From the NCBI GenBank assembly GCA_016987375.1, contig PJRA01000114.1:552379-564324 (forward strand): DNA of 11,946 nt, read 5' to 3'. The position numbers were made by a program, and so were the translations under genes. Every line of letters starts with the position of its first letter. Positions within the stretch are counted from its first letter, which is position 1. Below are positions 9,422 to 11,946 of this stretch, in pieces. This DNA comes from Brachionus koreanus. Its lineage: Eukaryota; Rotifera; Eurotatoria; Ploima; Brachionidae. The notes under the pieces were generated by a model. The model did no database searches and had not been told where the DNA came from. It worked only from the letters and a program-made list of their open reading frames with translations.

Positions 9422-9455
9422 TTAGTGTAAACTATTAATTGTGCTTATTCAACAC
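9422..9455 (-). repeat. Right terminal inverted repeat, with subterminal hairpin
   Basis: Inverted partner of 8561-8594. It overlaps a perfect local hairpin in which TTTACACTAA (9401-9410) pairs with TTAGTGTAAA (9422-9431) across an 11-base loop. Subterminal palindromes of this sort are common transposase-binding sites, but this role is inferred. Confidence 0.8.
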
Positions 9456-10304
9456 GACATATCTATTGATTTAAAATATTAAATTTATTATTTATTAAAT
9501 TAAACTTCTTTCTTGCAAAAAGAAGCGTTTTAACATAATTAAGATGGTTAGCCGACTGGACATGATTAAATATTTTTTCAGCAAATTAAATTGAAGCAAT
9601 AAAATATGATTTTTTTTCTAATAAATATTATAATGTCTTTTTATTGTTTTTTGGTTTTTTTATTTCAAAATTTCAACCATTTTAATTTTTAAAAATTTCT
9701 AAAAAATAGTATTTATAGAAAAAATATTATTACAAATATTCAAGTACCTCCATGACTCAATGATTTGTCAATTAGAAATTTTCAAATTATTTTATTTTCA
9801 AAAAATCTTTATTTTTTCAATTTATTAAATAATAAAAAAAAACCTCTTAGTCGCATTAGAATAAGTGGATCATAATTCTCGGCACAAAATTCAAAATAAA
9901 AAAAACAACATATACAAATAGAAGGGAATTTTTAGAAATTATGAAACTCAGCTGCAAAGTGTTTTTTTGGTCTAATTCAAACATATGAGGTCAGCTCTTA
10001 AGGATACCTTTCTGAAATTTTCCAGTTTTCAGGGTATCCTTTATACTTAAATATATTTTTATTGAACTTTGTATTTGAAATTCATTTTTATATCGCTTTT
10101 TTTTGTAAACTTTCAAGTGATTTTAGATTGTTTTTCATGAACAATTGTTATTTGACTAGATGCATCAAATCTAAACAGTCAAGTTTCGTTGGAGCTTCTA
10201 TCTCAAAAACAATAAACAAAATGACAACCTAGGTTATTTCAGAAGACAAAAAGCAGGAAAATACCACTTCTCCCTTGACTTTCTTTCATTTTTCTTGATT
10301 TCTT
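9456..10304. other. AT-rich noncoding stretch between transposons
   Basis: No gene or recognisable element protein was seen. The one distinct structure is an imperfect hairpin at 10000-10041, listed separately. The part after about 10130 is somewhat less AT-rich and may contain unrecognisable 5' sequence of the RTE-like LINE that follows. Confidence 0.65.
10000..10041 (+). other. Imperfect hairpin
   Basis: AAGGATACC (10000-10008) pairs perfectly with GGTATCCTT (10033-10041). CTGAAA (10012-10017) pairs with TTTCAG (10027-10032). This gives a 15-bp stem with a three-T bulge and a 9-base loop. The arms include G and C, so it is less likely than the AT-only hairpins to be chance. It is too short for a typical microRNA precursor and has no neighbour that suggests a function. 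Confidence 0.55.
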
Positions 10305-11154
10305 TGTAACTTCTTCGAGTGTAGTGTGGTTCTGGAAAAAGGGCAATCTGAGACTTTCAAAGTGTGTACAGGAGTCAGGCAAGGGTGCGTTTTCTCTCCG
10401 ACACTATTCCTAATAGTGATTGATTATGTAATGAAGAAAACAACTGTCAGTGCCAGGGGTATATAATGGGGGTTAACAACCAAGCTTGAAGACTTAGACT
10501 TTGCGGATGATCTGGTGTTAATATCTAGTACAGAAGAACATAATCATATGAAGACACAAGATTTGGCGAACAACGCTAAACCAACTGGACTCGAAATTAA
10601 TGTGCCCAAAACAATAGTAAGATGCATAAACACTTTATTGGATACCCCCCATCACCATCGATGATTCACATGTCGAGTGTTTAAATGAATTTACATACTT
10701 GGGAAGCACCATCAGTATAGCAATGAGAAATTAAGTCCAAAGAGAAATTAAGAAAAGAAGAAAAGTTGCTAAAACAAAGAGTACCTTTGCTAGACTCCGA
10801 TAAGCATGGAAATCAAACAGCTATAGCAAGGAAACAAAACTCAAACTGTACAACTTTGTAGTTAAAGCAACACTGATGCACATGGTGAATGTTTAGCAAT
10901 GTGTGAATCTGATAAAAGAAGTCTGAACACCTTCCATACTGGAAGCCTGCAGAGGATTGTGAGGAAAGACTGGTCTGAGACACTGTCAAATGCTGAACTA
11001 TACAAAATAACAAATTCAGAGCCAATGCATTAAGAACAAAAGATTGCGATGGCTTGGACATGTACTAAGAATGAAAGAAAAAAGAATACCAAAAAGGCGT
11101 CAACGGTCACGAAAGAGCTCTTCCCTAACCCTATGCTCCCCAAGGAGTGAATAA
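10305..11154 (+). mobile_element. Decayed RTE-like LINE, reverse transcriptase C-terminal half (copy A)
   Basis: This is a remnant of a non-LTR element of the RTE-like endonuclease/reverse-transcriptase family. In order it shows VLEKGQSETFKV, TGVRQGCVFSPTLFLIVIDY and KLEDLDFADDLVLIS with the catalytic Ala-Asp-Asp intact (10503-10511). NEFTYLGST, TFARLR then AWKSNSYSKETKLKLYN, ESDKRSLNTFHTGSLQRI, TLSNAELYKITNSEPM and NKRLRWLGHVLRMKEKRIPK follow. Frames change within the C6 run at 10645-10650, near 10887 and near 11029. In-frame stops include 10464-10466, 10732-10734 and 10801-10803. The final frame ends at 11152-11154, but after RIPK it no longer resembles the family, so the true homology may stop near 11095. 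The endonuclease and first half of the RT are missing or unrecognisable; the left edge is approximate. A long antisense open frame over 10813-11061 is a shadow of this remnant. Confidence 0.87.
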
Positions 11155-11644
11155 GGAAAAAATACCTATAATTAAAAAAAATGATAAAATTATTTAATTT
11201 GTCACACAATATTTTTATTTTAATGAAAAAAAATTTTAAAAAAAATAAGTAAAAAAAAAGGTCCGAAAAAATCCTCCGAATGTTTGGAAAATTCTAATAA
11301 AAATCTGCAAATTTACCAAAAATTAAATTTGGACAAATTTGGCTGTAGTGTATTTTGCATAGGTTGTGCTTATCATTTGCAAAGTTGTGTGTTGCATTTA
11401 CTGAAATAGTAAAAGTCTTAAGAATACAGAGCTTTTTTACTTTTTTTTTAACCAATTTCAACTAATGTTCTATTTTCTTATTTTTTTACCAAATTTTAAA
11501 AATCCTTCAAAAAAAAAAAACACTTCGGGTAAAAATTAAAATCAAAAATTTAAACTTAAATTTAATGCATAATAATTTGAAACTCAAGATGAAGAAGCAA
11601 ATCAAACAACAAAAATAAAATGTACTTTTAAAATATTAATAATT
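11155..11644. other. AT-rich spacer between the two LINE copies
   Basis: No gene was seen. Poly-A and poly-T runs dominate the first and last thirds. No A-rich tail clearly belonging to copy A and no target-site duplication could be identified. Confidence 0.6.
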
Positions 11645-11946
11645 AAACGAAAATAGTGTGCATAAACACTAAATTGGACACCCCGATCACCATTGATGAT
11701 TCACAAGTGAGTGTGTAAACGAATTTACATACTTAGGAAGCACATGGGTGGGAGTACAAAAAGACATTAAAAAAAGACTTGCTAAAAAAAAGATTACCTT
11801 TGCTAGACTCCGACCAGCATAGAAATCAACCAGCTATAGCAAGGAAACAAAACTCAATCTATACAATTCTGTAGTAAAAGCAACACTGATGCAAATGGTG
11901 AATGTTTAGCAATGTATATCTGATAAAAGAAGTCTGAACACCTTCC
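11645..11946 (+). mobile_element. Second partial copy of the RTE-like LINE (copy B, runs off the window)
   Basis: The segment aligns with about 10608-10936 of copy A, at an offset of about 1036 bases at its left end, with many substitutions and several indels. It begins abruptly inside the RT C-terminal region, at the sequence before GCATAAACACT, so it lacks the catalytic FADD block. Readable pieces are TPITIDD, NEFTYLGST, KKITFARLRPA and STSYSKETKLNLYNSVVKATLMQ. Its own stop, TAG at 11820-11822, falls where copy A has a Trp codon, whereas copy A has TAA where copy B keeps a Pro codon. Both copies share the frameshift just after VVKATLM. The element continues past the right edge. Confidence 0.85.

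Larger units (their letters stand above)
8561..9455 (+). mobile_element. Internally deleted TIR transposon with a KRBA2/Ginger-like integrase remnant
   Basis: The first 22 bases from 8561 (GTGTTGAATAAGCACAATTA, then AT) are the exact reverse complement of the last 22 bases ending at 9455. The match continues imperfectly for another 12 bases. A further 17-base block matches in inverted order with two mismatches (8614-8630 against 9397-9413). Taken from 8562 to 9454 the termini are TGT...ACA, the form used by Ginger elements and by retroviral-type integrases in general. The element is about 0.9 kb, and only the C-terminal part of a transposase/integrase lies inside (8762-9254), in plus orientation. 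The catalytic core has been lost, so this is a nonautonomous deletion derivative. I could not see a convincing target-site duplication next to the ends. The transposon type is inferred from the remnant protein and the terminal bases together. Confidence 0.7.

Noticed and set aside
8550..9465. Target-site duplication flanking the TIR element
   Set aside because: The bases just outside the ends (TTGGT on the left, GACAT on the right, or one base inward on each side) do not match at 4-6 bases. The duplication has either decayed or my end positions are off.
10813..11061. 82-codon open frame on the minus strand
   Set aside because: It is antisense to the RTE-like LINE remnant, whose plus-strand motifs are recognisable in order.

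Overview
This looks like a piece of an AT-rich animal nuclear genome. The only intact-looking gene is the start of a heterotrimeric G-protein beta subunit, on the minus strand at the left edge. Its coding exon is far richer in G and C (38 of the first 60 bases) than the rest of the window, which is dominated by A/T runs. The repeat content (CR1-like and RTE-like LINE remains, and an integrase remnant of KRBA2/Ginger type) is typical of invertebrate metazoans. A spiralian such as a rotifer or flatworm would fit, but that is a guess.

Layout: 1-246 is the first 82 codons of the G-beta gene (minus strand), which runs off the window. 247-523 is its upstream flank, with CA, CAGT and CT microsatellites. 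About 524-6840 is a long AT-rich stretch in which I found no gene, only simple repeats, hairpins and short motifs. About 6850-8440 is a decayed CR1-like LINE on the minus strand. It is split by a 648-bp insertion (7507-8154) flanked by a 10-bp target-site duplication. The insertion looks like the 3' end of a second, unidentified retroelement lying on the plus strand. 8561-9455 is a short DNA transposon with terminal inverted repeats. Inside it is only the C-terminal part of a KRBA2/Ginger-like integrase, with an eight-cysteine domain. 9456-10304 holds no gene. About 10305-11154 is a decayed RTE-like LINE reverse transcriptase C-terminal half (plus strand). About 11645-11946 is a second partial copy of the same LINE, running off the right edge.

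Apart from G-beta the window is a mobile-element graveyard: at least four element types, all broken by stops, frameshifts or truncation. The insertion order can be read for one pair (CR1 first, then the 648-bp element). Nothing here is good evidence for a new functional system. The most informative structures are the nested insertion, the TIR element with its cysteine-rich remnant, and the shared frameshift in the two RTE-like copies.
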